Assembly: GCA_029762755.1 (NCBI GenBank)
Contig: JARVGH010000006.1
Span: 62,001-126,000, forward strand
DNA from: Candidatus Bathyarchaeum tardum
GTDB lineage: Archaea; Thermoproteota; Bathyarchaeia; Bathyarchaeales; Bathyarchaeaceae
Direction: 5' to 3'
DNA: 64,000 nucleotides
The notes beneath the pieces were generated by a model, which saw only the letters and a program-made list of their open reading frames with translations, made no database searches and had not been told where the DNA came from. Below are positions 50,630 to 59,755 of the stretch, piece by piece; position 1 is the first letter of the stretch, and each line of letters opens with the position of its first letter. A program made the translations under genes and the position numbers.

Positions 50630-51952
50630 TTATCCTATGTATGAGGTTTGGTAGCCACTGACTTTTCCTGTGTCTGCCCATATGCCTACTCCAATGCTGT
50701 TAACGTTTCCGGGGTAAACTTTGTCCAGTTTTACTACAACATACCAGTAAGGAATCAAATCTAAGGGTTCATCCCTGATATGAGGCCATAGATTAACTGA
50801 TACAGGGTCTTCAAGCACAACAAAATCAGCTATTTCTATACCATCTACCATCCAAGAATATTCCCTGGCACTATCAATGGCAATTTGGATTGCTTCTTGT
50901 TCTGAAACATTGACATCAGTGTTTCCTACATTAAATAGCAACCAGCCATCAGTAAGGAAAGTTAGCGCCCCATCGTAAAAAGTTAAAGTCATCCCTTTAG
51001 CTTGGAAATCTATTCCATTCGTTGTTTTTGACCATCGGATTTCAACATCTTTTCCGGTGGTTGTAATTATCAATTTGATATCGCCTTGGATTTTTTCTGT
51101 ATTTTCTACATGGCTGATTGAAGTTAGTATATTTCGCATTGGCTCTATGTATGGAGCATCTGCATAGGTTTGGTATCGTTGAACAAGGTTTTTAGTATAT
51201 TCAATAACATTTGCTGACGGGGGCGTAGAATAGATTGGTGACCCCTCAATTATTGTAAGGTAATAACGGGACAAGGTTTGGTTTCTAAACCTGAAATCTA
51301 TCGACAATTCGGTTTCATCTGATATAAGACGGTAGGTTAAAAATTCTTCAATTGTTCCTCCCAGATCTGTGCGATACCCAACTGTATGCCTTTCTAGGTT
51401 TGCTGTATACTTGGTCATATCTAGTTGAATTACATCCTGCAAAAAGTTAACTACACTATCAGTGGATATTCCCCATGACAATAATCGTTCGTGGTCGATG
51501 GATAATTGTTCAAAATCGTTTTGCAGTTGGTCTTGTTTGGCAGATAAATCCTTTAACGACGTAAACTGAACATACGATAACCCTGCCAAAACAATAATGA
51601 CAATCATTAGGGCTCCAAAAACTATGCGCCATTGTCCAGACAAAGCAAAGACACTTTTCGTCTGAACTTCGGGGGCTTCTTCTACGCCTTTCATGGTCAA
51701 TACAGCTGCTTGTCCAAAAGTGGAAAGCCGGTATCGTCCGTCGTCCAGTTTAGTTACTAGTTCTCCAAGGTTTTCAAGATGATAAGTAAGATGTGAGCTT
51801 GAAATCCCCAGTTCTTCTAAGATTCGAGAAAAATTTTTTGGTTTTTCTGCGAGCATCCGAAGAATCTTTCTGCGAGCGGGATGTTTCAAGGAAGTGAACA
51901 TTGTCGAATATGTTTCCTCACCTGAGTCCGACATTACAATCCTCGTTATCAT
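50630..51952 (-). CDS. membrane-bound winged-helix regulator with extracytoplasmic domain
   Basis: 440 residues. N-terminal ArsR-like winged helix (FTSLKHPARRKILRMLAEKPKNFSRILEELGISSSHLTYHLENLGELV), a membrane helix at about 108-130, a coiled coil (SLKDLSAKQDQLQNDFEQL), and an external domain of about 290 residues ending with a PepSY-like segment (EQEAIQIAIDSAREYSW...YWYVVVKLDKVYPG...GVGIWADTGKV). The layout suggests direct sensing outside and DNA binding inside. It stands between rpo7 and aIF2 gamma blocks. Confidence 0.8.
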   Translation of the reverse strand: MITRIVMSDSGEETYSTMFTSLKHPARRKILRMLAEKPKNFSRILEELGISSSHLTYHLENLGELVTKLDDGRYRLSTFGQAAVLTMKGVEEAPEVQTKSVFALSGQWRIVFGALMIVIIVLAGLSYVQFTSLKDLSAKQDQLQNDFEQLSIDHERLLSWGISTDSVVNFLQDVIQLDMTKYTANLERHTVGYRTDLGGTIEEFLTYRLISDETELSIDFRFRNQTLSRYYLTIIEGSPIYSTPPSANVIEYTKNLVQRYQTYADAPYIEPMRNILTSISHVENTEKIQGDIKLIITTTGKDVEIRWSKTTNGIDFQAKGMTLTFYDGALTFLTDGWLLFNVGNTDVNVSEQEAIQIAIDSAREYSWMVDGIEIADFVVLEDPVSVNLWPHIRDEPLDLIPYWYVVVKLDKVYPGNVNSIGVGIWADTGKVSGYQTSYIG

Positions 51953-52121
51953 ATATTGTACTACTGTAAGTAAGCTTTTTGATTGTAATCTGCATTTTTA
52001 GAATTATATTGTGTATACAAAAACAAAAAGTCATGTGTCAAGTGATTATATGCCCGAGCAGATTTAGAAAATCAAATAAACCGTTTTTATTGAGAGGCAT
52101 TATAAATCCTCATTTTTTTAA

Positions 52122-52349
52122 TTAGTTCTTGTTTGTTGGTATCGCTAAGGTTTTTAACGATTCAAGTATTTCAATAGTTTTCTCTATTTCATCATCTGGT
52201 ATTATTTCCTTAATTGTCTTAAGTATGCCCAATAATTTACTGGATGTGTGATATTTTCGAGTGATAAATATCAAAAGATTTATGTCGAAACTATTTTTTG
52301 AGATAATTATTGGTATTGCCTCAAAAAGTCTAAAATCGATTTTGCGCGA
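52122..52349 (-). pseudogene. remnant of a gene of unknown family
   Basis: An open minus-strand frame of 75 codons without ATG, GTG or TTG near its start reads LFEAIPIIISKNSFDINLLI, then KYHTSSKLLGILKTIKEIIP and DDEIEKTIEILESLKTLAIP. It looks coding and helical, with a stop just upstream. It is probably the C-terminal end of a decayed gene. No other gene is in the 560-bp gap 51953-52512. Confidence 0.4.
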
Positions 52350-52512
52350 TCAATATTGTTATGTTGGGGTCTCAACAAACTCCTTTTTTTTGCAAAATTA
52401 CGACTGATTTGTATGAAATAGAATAATTTGAGTTGCATCATTATTAATCAAAAAACTAAGAATTGGTTAGGTGACTTTTATTGTCACAAACCAAAAAATT
52501 CGTTTCCAAGGC

Positions 52513-53787
52513 CTAACTACTTTGGATTATTCCGTAACCAATAAGGCGCCATCGACCGCCAATTTTTCTGCTGATGGCTACTCGTGCTCCGTCTTCTGCA
52601 CAGATTGGTCTGACCAGTGTAAGGTTAGCGCTATCTTTCTTTGAAGAGGTTACTGCCCCAATAGTAATCGTTGTTCCAACATCCAACAATAGTTTTTCAC
52701 CTTTGATTATGTTAGAAACTTCTACAAGTTCTTTAGTTCCAATGGCGCGCTTCAAAAGCTTGGTTTCTAAAACAATTTCAGACCTTGTAGGCGGAAGCAA
52801 ATCAGGTTTTCCAACCATGTTGCCTGTGAGACCATCAGCTTTAGTCATTGAAGGGTCTAGGTATGTTCCTATTCCTACTAGGCCTCCACTTTTTGCTTCG
52901 TCTACTTGTTTTCCCCCTGCACTGAGGCTGGTTATTTCGGTGAAAATGGGTTCATAAAATGTTTTTCCTTGTTTGTCTACTCTGATTCCTGGGCGGATTT
53001 CAACTTCGTCTCCTACTTTGAAGCTTCCTTGGAAAATGCTCCCACCGATTACTCCTCCATCGAGATCGTCTATTGTATCTCCGGGTTTGTTAACGTCAAA
53101 AGAGCGAACAACAAACATTCTTGGGGGTTTGTTTGGGTCACGTTCCGGGGTCGGTATGAATTTTTCTATTGCCTGCAAAACAGCGTCAACGTTTGCCATG
53201 TGTTGAGCAGAAACTGGGATAATGGGTTTTCCTTCTGCGATTGTGCCTTTTACGAATTCTTGAATTTCTTTGTAACTTGCTAGGGCTCGTTTTTGGTCAA
53301 CGATGTCGATTTTGTTTTGAATAATAATAATGTTAGTTACTCCAGCTAATTCAATGGCTGCAAGGTGTTCCCGAGTTTGTGGTTGAGGACATTTTTCGTT
53401 AGCTGCAATAATCAACAAGGCGCCGTCCATGACTGTTGCTCCTGAAAGCATTGTTGCCATGAGGGCTTCATGTCCGGGGGCATCAACAAAACTGATGGCT
53501 CTTACGAATTCTGCTTTTGAGCCGCAACTAGGACAAGTAGTACTTGATGTGTAACATTGAGGTTCGTCACAATTTGGGCATTTGAAGATTGGGGCATCTG
53601 CGTAACCTAGTTTTATGGTGATGCCTCGTCTGAGTTCTTCACTGTGTTTTGCTGCCCAAACTCCAGTTATTGCTTCAACCAGAGTGGTTTTTCCATGGTC
53701 TACGTGACCAATAGTGCCTATGTTGACCTCGGGTTGTTTAGGTAACGCCAAAGCTTTCTTGCGTTTAGTGGTAACAGTTGATGCCAT
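52513..53787 (-). CDS. eif2g: translation initiation factor aIF2 subunit gamma
   Basis: 424 residues from ATG 53787; TTG three codons upstream is closer to AGGA. G motifs: IGHVDHGKTTL, RGITIKLG, VDAPGHE, NKID and SAQ. The zinc ribbon CPNCDEPQCYTSSTTCPSCG is inserted in domain G as in archaea. It brings Met-tRNAi to the ribosome. Genes for alpha and beta subunits are not in the window. Confidence 0.96.
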   Translation of the reverse strand: MASTVTTKRKKALALPKQPEVNIGTIGHVDHGKTTLVEAITGVWAAKHSEELRRGITIKLGYADAPIFKCPNCDEPQCYTSSTTCPSCGSKAEFVRAISFVDAPGHEALMATMLSGATVMDGALLIIAANEKCPQPQTREHLAAIELAGVTNIIIIQNKIDIVDQKRALASYKEIQEFVKGTIAEGKPIIPVSAQHMANVDAVLQAIEKFIPTPERDPNKPPRMFVVRSFDVNKPGDTIDDLDGGVIGGSIFQGSFKVGDEVEIRPGIRVDKQGKTFYEPIFTEITSLSAGGKQVDEAKSGGLVGIGTYLDPSMTKADGLTGNMVGKPDLLPPTRSEIVLETKLLKRAIGTKELVEVSNIIKGEKLLLDVGTTITIGAVTSSKKDSANLTLVRPICAEDGARVAISRKIGGRWRLIGYGIIQSS

Positions 53788-53881
53788 AGTAATCAATAAT
53801 CCTTAGCAACATAGAAAAAAGACTATATATTAAAACTTTCGAGTTCTCTCTTCCTTTTTTACAAATATTGATTGTGAATTA

Positions 53882-53990
53882 ACAAGTATCATATACCAAA
53901 TTCAAACAAAGGTTAAACTATCGTGTGGGGTAAGGAAGCACCTTCAATCCAGTCAACCGTTTTTCATTTTCTTCCTTGCCTCATATTTAA
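53882..53990 (+). ncRNA. candidate hairpin RNA, copy 1
   Basis: ACAAGTATCATATACCAAA (53882-53900) serves as promoter-like motif. About 24 bases on starts a 15-pair stem: TGTGGGGTAAGGAAG (53924-53938) with CTTCCTTGCCTCATA (53971-53985), with a 32-base loop. All pairs are Watson-Crick or G-U. The same arrangement recurs 180 bases downstream. There is no reading frame in either. The family is not one I know. Confidence 0.6.
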
Positions 53991-54062
53991 TCTTCTGCAT
54001 TTTGATTGATTGTTAGTGTTCAAACAAAGAAACTGTTGAGCACCTATAATGATTTTGTCTTA

Positions 54063-54172
54063 ACAAGTGTAATATAACAAAAGGTTTCAGAGCTAAAATC
54101 TAGTGTGGGGTAAGGGAGTACCTCATTCCTTCAATAGCTTTATACCATTTCCTTCCTTACCTCATACACTCT
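54063..54172 (+). ncRNA. candidate hairpin RNA, copy 2
   Basis: ACAAGTGTAATATAACAAA (54063-54081) matches the promoter-like motif of copy 1 at 16 of 19 bases. The stem is TGTGGGGTAAGGGAG (54104-54118) with CTTCCTTACCTCATA (54152-54166), plus one more G-C. Relative to copy 1, one T-G pair became T-A and one A-T became G-T, so pairing is preserved while the sequence drifts. Loops differ strongly. This supports selection for the RNA stem. Confidence 0.6.
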
Positions 54173-54229
54173 ATAGTAATTTAACGGTTCTGGAACTTCC
54201 TTATAGAAGATGATTCACGTTAATATCAG

Positions 54230-54463
54230 CTAGGGATTGAAACCAATCAAAGCGTAATTTCCTCGACCAATTCTCTTTAAAACTCTCTCGCTCATCGGAA
54301 CCAATGAAGATTGGCTTTCTGGGCACATATTAGCCATTTCTGTAACAATATCTTTCCACCGTTCTCGTCCGTATTTTGCATGAATATATTCTGTAACCTC
54401 GGATATTGAGCCCGAACCTCCCCGAGTTTTAAGAGCTTCAATAATTGCATCTCTTAGTATCAT
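54230..54463 (-). CDS. small winged-helix protein (HARE-HTH-like)
   Basis: 77 residues, one domain: RDAIIEALKTRGGSGSISEVTEYIHAKYGRERWKDIVTEMAN, then VPMSERVLKRIGRGNYALIG. The last strand with RGNYAL is typical of HARE-HTH or PCI-like winged helices. It likely binds DNA or RNA; target unknown. Confidence 0.65.
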   Translation of the reverse strand: MILRDAIIEALKTRGGSGSISEVTEYIHAKYGRERWKDIVTEMANMCPESQSSLVPMSERVLKRIGRGNYALIGFNP

Positions 54464-54551
54464 TTTTTAATTTTCCCCCTGTTCAAATTCTTTGTATTTT
54501 GTTATAAACAATTTATATTAAACATTAACCTTAGATGCTCAACTAATTTGG

Positions 54552-54956
54552 GTGAACCAAAACTTGCCATTAAAATACTTTGAAGCACCAGACGTCAAAA
54601 AACTAGCAGACGAAATCATTGAACAACTAGAATTCATCCATGTTGTTCCTGAGTCCATTCATTGTTTTCGCAGTGAAGGCTCAAAATCCCGAAGAATAAT
54701 TGCCAGAATTCACGGGTTTGGAAAAATTTGGCAACAAGCCCTTGGATTGCCCCCCTCGTATGTTATTGAAGTTTTAAGCGAACGCTACGACAAACTAAGC
54801 CAAGACGACAAAGAACGCACCGTACTTCATGAACTAATGCACATTCCCCACGGGTTCAAAGGCGGGTTTAGACCCCACAAAGGATACGTGAGCAGAATAC
54901 AAGTAGAAAACATGTATAAGCAATACAAAAAAAGAAAACAAAAAACTTCAAGATAA
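54552..54956 (+). CDS. putative zinc metallopeptidase
   Basis: 134 residues from GTG. HELMHIPHGF contains HExxH (His93, Glu94, His97), and FRPHKGYV supplies a possible third ligand. The pattern matches the 'putative phage metallopeptidase' family. Soluble and without signal peptide. Function unknown. Confidence 0.72.
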   Translation: MNQNLPLKYFEAPDVKKLADEIIEQLEFIHVVPESIHCFRSEGSKSRRIIARIHGFGKIWQQALGLPPSYVIEVLSERYDKLSQDDKERTVLHELMHIPHGFKGGFRPHKGYVSRIQVENMYKQYKKRKQKTSR

Positions 54957-54976
54957 CACTTGAAGCAAACAACAAT

Positions 54977-55261
54977 TTAACGGTCGCAGATAGCACAAAT
55001 TTGTAAGGTATAGCCTTTCTTTTTGACTATTTCTTCTGCTTTAGCGATAACTTCACTGCGCTCTTTAGAATACCAGACTTCACCACATTGCGATTCTTTT
55101 GCCTTTGAAGGCTTAACTCCAACTGTACTGATTGGGTCAGCTAACATACAATCCACTGTATGAAACTTGACTTCTTTTTTTGGATAATCAACAGAAATCA
55201 AATAGCCGCCTTCATTATACAAATCAATTAACTGTTGGTCACTAACAATTTCAGTCAACAA
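54977..55261 (-). CDS. conserved small protein of unknown function
   Basis: 94 residues. FHTVDCMLADPISTVGVKPS, SQCGEVWYSKERSE and the end LQICAICDR give four cysteines and a His that could bind zinc. No family recognised. It is convergent with the metallopeptidase gene, 20 bases apart. Confidence 0.55.
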   Translation of the reverse strand: MLTEIVSDQQLIDLYNEGGYLISVDYPKKEVKFHTVDCMLADPISTVGVKPSKAKESQCGEVWYSKERSEVIAKAEEIVKKKGYTLQICAICDR

Positions 55262-55401
55262 AGACTAAACACTCCATTAATCGAAGTAAGACAACAACTA
55301 TACAATTAAAAAAGCTATCCGTTAAACCTGAAAAAATCAAGAATGCGCTAAACGCTGGATAAAAATGTGCTGGGCCTTAACGCCCATAAAAAAACTAAAA
55401 C

Positions 55402-55815
55402 TTATTGTTCAGGTACTTCAGCAGCTTCAGTTTCTGCTGGGGCATCTTCTTTGAGTTTTTTGCCTTTTGGCTTGTCAATAACTTTCATGTTGACTTGAAC
55501 AATTGCGTCAGTTATGACGTTGCCTCGAAGGGTTTTACGTTTGCGCTCGCCCTTTCGGGTTGCACGAAAACCTACGCCTTCACTTAGAATAGCGCCAATA
55601 CGAATTCCACCATGAATGTTTGGTCTCATGGGGAAGCCGTCTTTATCGGAGCCACCAGTTATTTTCAATTTGAAGCCTGATAGTTTGAGTGCGGTTCCGT
55701 CAATTTCTTCTCCAAGTTTTCTTCCGATTAAGGGAACTGCTTGTGCTTCTTCTAATTCTACTGCTTTTGATGTTCCATCTGCAGGGTCTGAAACTATTAC
55801 TTTGAATTTTGCCAA
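55402..55815 (-). CDS. rps6e: ribosomal protein eS6
   Basis: 137 residues. FKVIVSDPADGTSKAVELEE, IGRKLGEEIDGTALKLSGFKLKITGGSDKDGFPMRP, RIGAILSEGVGFRATRKGERKRKTLRGN are canonical. The C-terminal tail is Ala/Glu-rich. In many archaea eS6 heads an operon with aIF2 gamma; here 1.6 kb and two RNA candidates separate them. Confidence 0.94.
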   Translation of the reverse strand: MAKFKVIVSDPADGTSKAVELEEAQAVPLIGRKLGEEIDGTALKLSGFKLKITGGSDKDGFPMRPNIHGGIRIGAILSEGVGFRATRKGERKRKTLRGNVITDAIVQVNMKVIDKPKGKKLKEDAPAETEAAEVPEQ

Positions 55816-56125
55816 GCGCTTTTTTCTCTCCTACGCATTTCTCGTGACGTTAACAGAATGGGGAACAGCTGTTTATTAAAGATTACCCACATTAGCAGCT
55901 CCTCTTTCTGAAAATATTATAGCATCATGTTTGAACAAATACGGAGCTGGACTCGATAATATTTGATTATAATGAAATCAGGACCGTTGAACGTCATAAA
56001 GTTAAACTGCTTTTATTGTTCTAACCCTTATTTGTTTTTGCAGTATATTTTCTAAACAAATTGGAAAACCTCATATACAGCCACAAACCAGAGGAATATG
56101 TGTTCCTCGTGGGAGGTTCAAAAAA
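55816..56125. other. intergenic region with divergent promoters
   Basis: 310 bp between eS6 (minus) and the next plus gene. The right end has CATATAC near 56070 as TATA box and GGGAGG (56110-56115) as ribosome site of the 56126 gene. Nothing else was supported. Confidence 0.4.
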
Positions 56126-56749
56126 ATGTCCCCTAAGTTAACCCTTCGAGCCTCGAAAAATTTGCTTATGTATTGGTTAGCCGATATTCTGGAATCTGAG
56201 ATTCCTGACGTGGACATTTTTGGCTCGGACCGCAAACTACTAGACTTTGCTTATCAAGACTTAACAATATGTCTAGCAGCAAAAGACGACGACAAAAAAG
56301 TTGATATCGCAGAAATTCTTAACGATGAAACTCGCCACCAAGAAGTAAAATCGTTCCTGAAAGTTTGGACCCAACAATGGCTCCATAAATGGCGAGAACG
56401 GGTCACGTTCTGTCAAAAAATGCCACACTTTTCTTTAGAGCATGTACAATTACGAAAGAATGCTACAAAAAACTACAAGGCAATGGAACATGGTGAAGAA
56501 CTGAAAAAGATGATTGTTCAAAAATTAATCAACAACGGCGAAGTCTGCATGCCTGAACTAATCGCAGAAAACATGATAATTGAAGAAATGACTGGTCGCA
56601 TGCGAATTAATAAACGCATGGCACCTGAAGACCAAATTACAATGGAGCCGTATGATCTTTTTCAGAATGTGTTGCCACAAGTGAAGAAACTGTCAGAGCG
56701 TAAAATACCCTTGATTCGGTTGAAGCTAATGACTGACGCTCAAGTATAA
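56126..56749 (+). CDS. conserved hypothetical protein
   Basis: 207 residues, charged, mainly helical, no transmembrane segment or known motif. LTLRASKNLLMYWLADILESEIPDVDIF at the start; FLKVWTQQWLHKWRERVTFCQKMPHF in the middle. A strong GGGAGG site suggests solid expression. I do not recognise a family. Confidence 0.55.
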   Translation: MSPKLTLRASKNLLMYWLADILESEIPDVDIFGSDRKLLDFAYQDLTICLAAKDDDKKVDIAEILNDETRHQEVKSFLKVWTQQWLHKWRERVTFCQKMPHFSLEHVQLRKNATKNYKAMEHGEELKKMIVQKLINNGEVCMPELIAENMIIEEMTGRMRINKRMAPEDQITMEPYDLFQNVLPQVKKLSERKIPLIRLKLMTDAQV

Positions 56750-56777
56750 TCTGGTCTCAACTTAATATCGCTCTTTG

Positions 56778-57635
56778 TTACATCATTTCTTTCATCGCTG
56801 ATGTTATGTCAATGTTTTGTTTGGGCAATTTTGTCAATTTTTCATTTTTTACATGTGAAAGACTGTCACTGTAGATGGGTCTTTCTTTTTTGTAGAATAT
56901 TCCAATGGGTATTCGGTCATTCCATTCTAGGGCTTTTTCTATCGCCTTTTTGTGGTCTGTTACATCATGGTTTTCGTCTTCAAGTTTGTAGACCTTTTGA
57001 TTGAACCAATCATAGGTGTTCAAATAATTGAAGGTTACACAAGGCTGGAAAACGTCAATAAATGCAAATCCTCGGTGTTTTATCGCCTCTACAATTAGGC
57101 TCTTTAGATGGAACATGTCCCCTGAAAATCCCCGTGCCACAAAGGTTCCGTTACTAACCAAGGCATGAGCTATAGGATTTAACATGGGCGGAATAACACC
57201 AAAAGGTGTAGACTTTGATTTGAATCCCTGTTGGCTGGTTGGCGTGGCCTGACCAGTAGTTAAACCCAAAACCATGTTATTATGAACAATTAACGTCATG
57301 TTCACGTTTGTTCGTAACGCATGAGCAAAGTGTCCCCAGCCTTCATTGTACTGGTCGGAGTCCCCAGCAAAACCAATTACCGTTAAGTTCGGGTTTGCCA
57401 ATTTTATGCCCTGTGCAGTAGGCAACACTCGCCCGTGGATACCATGGAACCCATTGATGTTCACGTAATTAACAATCTTGCCATGGCAACCAATTCCTGA
57501 AACCATCACTGCGTCTTCTCGTTCAATACCTGTTTCTATAAAAGCTTTCTTGAAAGCCATTAAAATTCCAAAATTGCCACATCCAGGACACCACGTGTTA
57601 GTTTTTGGTGTTTTCAAATCATTAAGAGAAACCAT
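56778..57635 (-). CDS. 2-oxoacid:ferredoxin oxidoreductase, beta subunit
   Basis: 285 residues; binds thiamine pyrophosphate through GDSDQYNEGWGHFAHALRTN...IVHNN. WCPGCGNFG (Cys16, Cys19), GIGCHGK (Cys50) and a Cys in FQPCVTF supply the proximal [4Fe-4S] site. It decarboxylates a 2-oxoacid to acyl-CoA with reduced ferredoxin. The start directly abuts the stop of the alpha/gamma gene. Pyruvate versus 2-oxoglutarate is not decided. Confidence 0.93.
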   Translation of the reverse strand: MVSLNDLKTPKTNTWCPGCGNFGILMAFKKAFIETGIEREDAVMVSGIGCHGKIVNYVNINGFHGIHGRVLPTAQGIKLANPNLTVIGFAGDSDQYNEGWGHFAHALRTNVNMTLIVHNNMVLGLTTGQATPTSQQGFKSKSTPFGVIPPMLNPIAHALVSNGTFVARGFSGDMFHLKSLIVEAIKHRGFAFIDVFQPCVTFNYLNTYDWFNQKVYKLEDENHDVTDHKKAIEKALEWNDRIPIGIFYKKERPIYSDSLSHVKNEKLTKLPKQNIDITSAMKEMM

Positions 57636-59381
57636 TTAGAGCACCTCCCGAATGCGTTGGGCTAACTCTTCTGGATTGAAGGGTCTACCGTCATATTTCA
57701 AAATCTTATGGTCAACAGTCATTAACAGATGTTCTTGAATCAGGCTGGACAATTGAGAAGTTTTATTATTCTCTACAATAACTGTCTTTTTCGCAGATTG
57801 AATATAATTTTTAATTTTGTTTATTGGGAACGGACATAAATACAAAATTTGCAAAAAGTTAACGTTTTTTCCTTCGTTGCTTAAAATTTTCATTGCCTCG
57901 CGAATAGGTCCTTTAGTAGAACCCCAACTTACAATTGTTATATCTGAGTTTTCTGGACCATAAAACTTGACTGTTTCATAGTTTTCCAATTCTTTAGTTA
58001 ACCCTTCCAATTTTTGGAAACGCTTGTCATTCATTTTTGTTGTCAAAACTGGGTCTTCAGTAGTGTACCCTAACTCATTATGTTCATCCGCGTTGGTTCT
58101 TACTATTGCCCCTTTAATTCCAGGAATAGCTCTGATTGAAATTCCATTTTCAGTTAATTTGTGCCTCATGTATTCTTCTTCTTGAGTATAGGTATCATCA
58201 GTTATGAGCTGTCCCCGGTCGATTCCTATTTTGTTTTGATTAAAAATTTCTGTGGTTCCGTTGCTTTCGGACAAATATTTGTCAGAGATAATTATTGCAG
58301 GTATCTGAAACTTTTCTGCTAAATTGAATGCATCTAATGTGTTGTAAAAGCATTCTTCTGCATCTCCTGGTGCGATTATTGCTCGGGGGAATTCTCCTTG
58401 AGATGCATGAATCGCAAATCTTAGGTCTCCTTGTGCGGTGTATGTCGGTAGTCCTGTGCTCGGTCCTGGTCTTTGAGCCAGAACTATAACTGGAGAAGTT
58501 TCTGTCATCCCTACCATTCCTAATGCTTCTACCATTAAGGAGAAGCCTCCCCCTGATGTGGCAGTCATGGACCTTACTCCCGCGTAAGATGCCCCTGCAA
58601 CCATGTTCATTGCTGCAATTTCGCTTTCAGTTTGCATTACAACAATTTTGTATTCTCTGTCCAAGGGCGCAAGAAAATGAAGAATAGTAGTAGCAGGAGT
58701 CATCGGATAGGCGGCATAAAACTTGCATCCAGCATTTAACGCCCCTAGACCAATTGCTTCGTTTCCTGTTAGAAAAAGTCTTTTTTTGCCTGCTGACTCT
58801 GTTTTCTCAAGTTTGTATCCAAAACTGTTCCCGTAATTTTCTTTAACATAATCGTAACCCCGCTTTGCAGCTTCAATGTTCTGTTGTGCAACTTTTTGGT
58901 TAAACGTGTCTTGTAATACTTCATTCAGAATTGTTGTGTCATAATCTAAAAGAGCATTTGCTGCGCCCAAAGCAACAGTGTTCTCCATTATTTGGGGTCC
59001 TTCAAGTTCTTTGGCAATTTTTCTGAGGGGCACATGATATAGGTTTATGTCGTTTCTTTCTAACTCTTCTTGAGTTATGCTGAATTCTTCTTGGTCATAA
59101 ATTATTCCTGCCCCTGAAATTAGTTCATCTTTATGAAAAAAAACAGTTTCTTTGTTTAGAGCGATAAGAAGGTCGGTTTTGTCTGCTTGGGAATAAATTT
59201 CTTCTTCACATGCTCTTACTGTGTAAAAGTTGTGTCCACCCCGAATCAGAGATTGATAATCGTTAGCACCAAAGACGCATAATCCGCCTCTTAGGCAAGA
59301 TTTAGCAAATAGTAATCCAGAACGGCTTATTCCTGCTCCGGCTTCTCCACCAACTAACAACGAAACCTTGTTAACTATCAT
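57636..59381 (-). CDS. 2-oxoacid:ferredoxin oxidoreductase, fused gamma-alpha subunit
   Basis: 581 residues. A gamma domain (VGGEAGAGISRSGLLFAK...DYQSLIRGGHN, residues 1-180) is fused before the alpha domain (GNEAIGLGALNAGCKFYAAYPMTPAT, TESEIAAMNMVAGASYAG, ATSGGGFSLMVEALG). This gamma-alpha fusion is typical of KorA/VorA-type archaeal enzymes with a separate beta subunit. The GPSTGLPTYTAQGDL loop faces the substrate. Middle gene of the ferredoxin-alpha-beta operon. Confidence 0.93.
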   Translation of the reverse strand: MIVNKVSLLVGGEAGAGISRSGLLFAKSCLRGGLCVFGANDYQSLIRGGHNFYTVRACEEEIYSQADKTDLLIALNKETVFFHKDELISGAGIIYDQEEFSITQEELERNDINLYHVPLRKIAKELEGPQIMENTVALGAANALLDYDTTILNEVLQDTFNQKVAQQNIEAAKRGYDYVKENYGNSFGYKLEKTESAGKKRLFLTGNEAIGLGALNAGCKFYAAYPMTPATTILHFLAPLDREYKIVVMQTESEIAAMNMVAGASYAGVRSMTATSGGGFSLMVEALGMVGMTETSPVIVLAQRPGPSTGLPTYTAQGDLRFAIHASQGEFPRAIIAPGDAEECFYNTLDAFNLAEKFQIPAIIISDKYLSESNGTTEIFNQNKIGIDRGQLITDDTYTQEEEYMRHKLTENGISIRAIPGIKGAIVRTNADEHNELGYTTEDPVLTTKMNDKRFQKLEGLTKELENYETVKFYGPENSDITIVSWGSTKGPIREAMKILSNEGKNVNFLQILYLCPFPINKIKNYIQSAKKTVIVENNKTSQLSSLIQEHLLMTVDHKILKYDGRPFNPEELAQRIREVL

Positions 59382-59396
59382 TTAGGCACCAAAAGT

Positions 59397-59642
59397 TCAG
59401 ATGATTTTTTCGTTGGTCTCTAAGTTAGTAATGTGAATAGCGTTAAATGGACAAGCTTTGGCGGCTTTTTCGTAGCAACCCAAATCGGTTAACTCTTTTG
59501 TTTCCCCTTTTTCATCTTTTTTTGCATTTTCCATGTGAGATTTTCCTGTTTCATCTGAAAGAACAAAATCTGCACACAATTCAACACATGCCCCAAAACC
59601 TTGACAAACAGTATGATCTATTTCCACTCGATATTGAACCAT
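59397..59642 (-). CDS. ferredoxin with single cluster site, likely [3Fe-4S]
   Basis: 81 residues from ATG 59642 (GAAGGAG upstream). The cluster motif is CQGFGACVELC with later LGCYEKAAKACPFNAI. This aligns with Pyrococcus furiosus ferredoxin, with Asp14 replaced by Phe, so one iron ligand is missing and a [3Fe-4S] cluster is expected; the other two Cys would form a disulfide. It precedes the oxidoreductase subunits and is the likely electron acceptor. Confidence 0.88.
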   Translation of the reverse strand: MVQYRVEIDHTVCQGFGACVELCADFVLSDETGKSHMENAKKDEKGETKELTDLGCYEKAAKACPFNAIHITNLETNEKII

Positions 59643-59755
59643 AAAAACTCCTTCATTATAAGATGGGATTTTCAAGCTATATTGTTTACTATTTTTGTTC
59701 GAAAATTTGAAAGTTTAAGTGTCATATTTTCCTGTTATGTGTTGATGGGGGCATT

